DNA of 8,935 nucleotides. Origin: an uncultured Lysobacter sp. (GTDB lineage: Bacteria; Pseudomonadota; Gammaproteobacteria; Xanthomonadales; Xanthomonadaceae). The notes below the pieces were generated by a model. It worked only from the letters and a program-made list of their open reading frames with translations, searched no databases and had not been told where the DNA came from. Below are positions 7,629-8,935 of this stretch, in pieces. Made by a program: the position numbers and the translations under genes. The DNA lies in contig CALTXS010000025.1 of NCBI GenBank assembly GCA_943913335.1, forward strand, positions 1 to 8,935, written 5' to 3'. Numbering within the stretch: position 1 is the first letter of the stretch; every line of letters begins with the position of its first letter.

Positions 7629-8935
7629 ATGGTTCGACTGCGTGATCATGGCCTGCATTTGCTCTTAATGGGGCTAGTGCAGGGGGTTGTGTTTGCCGCG
7701 ATCTGGCGTACTGCCGATCTGCAAGGTGATGTCAGCTTGCCGATTCGGTTAGTGGTCGATCTGCTGGCGGGGATCCCATTGCTTGTATATGCCACCGAAC
7801 AGGTGCCGGGTTTAACTACGCGTCCGCGGGCGCTGATTGTCGCCACGCTGACTGCGATTGGCGTCGCGCTGCAGGAATATACGCACTGGGTCTTTGATTC
7901 GACCACCTGGGGGAGCTGGTTCCCGCAGGGTCTGCTCCCCACGCTGATGCTGCTGTTTGTGTCGGTGCACTGGTGGGTGCATTGGCGTCGGGCCAATCCT
8001 TCGCATCATGCGTATCGGGATTTGTTTGATACCACTTGGCGTAATGCCATTCTGTGCGGTCTCGGTGTCGGTCTGACCGGCCTGTTCTGGGGCGTGCTGT
8101 TTGCGGGTGCGCAGCTGTTCAAGCTGATCGGCATTGACGCCCTGCAGGATCTGATCGAGCAATCGTGGTTTGCCATTCCTGCCAGCACCACCGTGTTTGC
8201 GTGTGTGGTGACACTGGGACTGCAGCGCGAGGACATGATCATCAGCTTGCGCAAGTTGCTGCTGGGTCTGCTCAAGTGGTTCCTGCCCTTGGTCCTTTTA
8301 ATTGCCACGGTATGGGCCGTGTGTCTGCCGTTTACCGGCGTAAGCACCTTGTTCAAATCGGCATCGGCGGCCTGGACCATGTTGGCCACCGTGGCGCTGT
8401 CGGTACTGTTTGCTAATGCTGCATTTCAGGATGGCTCGCAGGAACGTCCGTATCCGCGTGTGCCGGGTTTGATTCTGAGTTGGATGTGGTTGGCGCTGAT
8501 CCCGGTCGCGGCGATCGCCATCTGGGCTTTGTCCTTACGTATCGGGCAATACCAATGGACGGCTGAGCGCGCCTGGGGCTTTCTGGTGGCCTTAATTGCT
8601 CTGGGCTATGCCATTGGCTATTCGATCTCATTGTGGCCGCTGCGTCGCAATGCCGACAGCCACTGGATGCCCGGCATCGCGGGGACCAATCGCGTGATGG
8701 CGGTACTGATGGTGATTGGCATTGTGGTACTGGCGAGTCCGTTAGGCGATGCCTTCCGGCTGCAGGCCTCCAGCCAAACGGCACGTACGCTCGCCATGCC
8801 GTCGGCGCCCGCAGGCAAGCCATTGCCACTGGATTTGGGCTTTATTTCCGGCACCGGGCGTTGGGGCGAACGCGCAGCGACCCGACTGCAATCGGCAACC
8901 GCATCGGATCCGAGCGTTGACCGATCGATCAGGAC
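7629..8935 (+). CDS. Polytopic membrane protein resembling DUF4153, 3' end missing
   Basis: An open frame of 435 codons with no stop runs off the window end. It begins MVRLRDHGLHLLLMGLVQG. About eleven hydrophobic segments are visible, for example around residues 9-26, 37-55, 98-115 and 138-165, with more to about residue 375. The last ~60 residues seen are polar. The pattern TGLFWGVLFAGAQLFKLIGI followed by a long amphipathic stretch, then a later LSLRIGQYQWTAERAWGFLV, matches what I remember of DUF4153 membrane proteins, which are often around 550-620 residues. Function of that family is unknown to me, so none is assigned. There is no signal peptide with a cleavage site; the first hydrophobic helix probably stays as an anchor. 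The nine-base gap after nadE and a good GAGGG site support one transcript with nadE and probably the kinase. DUF assignment is from sequence pattern only; the membrane nature is clear. Confidence 0.8.
   Translation, partial: MVRLRDHGLHLLLMGLVQGVVFAAIWRTADLQGDVSLPIRLVVDLLAGIPLLVYATEQVPGLTTRPRALIVATLTAIGVALQEYTHWVFDSTTWGSWFPQGLLPTLMLLFVSVHWWVHWRRANPSHHAYRDLFDTTWRNAILCGLGVGLTGLFWGVLFAGAQLFKLIGIDALQDLIEQSWFAIPASTTVFACVVTLGLQREDMIISLRKLLLGLLKWFLPLVLLIATVWAVCLPFTGVSTLFKSASAAWTMLATVALSVLFANAAFQDGSQERPYPRVPGLILSWMWLALIPVAAIAIWALSLRIGQYQWTAERAWGFLVALIALGYAIGYSISLWPLRRNADSHWMPGIAGTNRVMAVLMVIGIVVLASPLGDAFRLQASSQTARTLAMPSAPAGKPLPLDLGFISGTGRWGERAATRLQSATASDPSVDRSIR

Noticed and set aside
7625..7651. Direct repeat GATCATGG twice at the start of the DUF4153-like gene
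   Set aside because: Eight bases repeated at a 19-base distance, with the second copy out of frame for a start. Too short to call a regulatory element.
7116..7658. Minus-strand open frame of 180 codons opposite the 3' half of nadE
   Set aside because: Antisense shadow of the conserved synthetase domain, with no recognisable motif and no supporting context.
8413..8854. Overlapping minus-strand open frames near the window end
   Set aside because: They are opposite a continuous plus-strand frame with a clear transmembrane pattern and a good ribosome binding site, so the plus-strand gene explains the region.

Overview
The window looks like an ordinary chromosomal segment of a GC-rich proteobacterium, most likely a gammaproteobacterium. 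The SucD protein reads like the Escherichia/Xanthomonas type ([10 protein letters not shown] near its start) and not the shorter-motif form I associate with most Burkholderiales. The flavin monooxygenase reads like E. coli YhbW. A full-length glutamine-dependent NAD synthetase and a small phasin-like protein next to sucCD fit an environmental, polyester-storing organism, perhaps near Xanthomonadales. A betaproteobacterium cannot be excluded without a search. I see no mobile element, CRISPR array, tRNA or rRNA.

Layout. (1) Bases 1-2037: the 3' end of the succinyl-CoA synthetase operon, sucC (start missing) and sucD, closed by a strong intrinsic terminator at 2090-2122. (2) 2192-2542: a small phasin-like gene on the plus strand, meeting head-on with (3) a minus-strand pair: a LuxR/NarL-type response regulator (3577-4185) followed after 48 bases by a YhbW-like luciferase-family monooxygenase (2539-3528). 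(4) A 138-base divergent intergenic region (4186-4323). (5) A plus-strand, tightly packed set: a MASE1-like membrane histidine kinase (4324-5988, TTG start), nadE (5985-7619, ATGA overlap with the kinase) and a polytopic membrane protein resembling DUF4153 (7629 to beyond the window end).

How the parts may work together. The kinase belongs to the HisKA_3/UhpB-NarQ class and the divergent regulator to the matching NarL class, so they are probably a cognate two-component pair despite being on opposite strands. Its two flanking transcription units carry a flavin-dependent oxidoreductase on one side and NAD+ synthesis on the other. That suggests, but does not prove, a link to redox-cofactor state. 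The input signal, the regulator's targets and the role of the DUF4153 protein are unknown from sequence alone.

Nothing here is clearly a new defence or mobile system. The points most worth a second look are the kinase-nadE coupling, the divergent two-component arrangement with a TGCAG-rich intergenic region, and the two overlapping convergent stop codons at 2539-2542.
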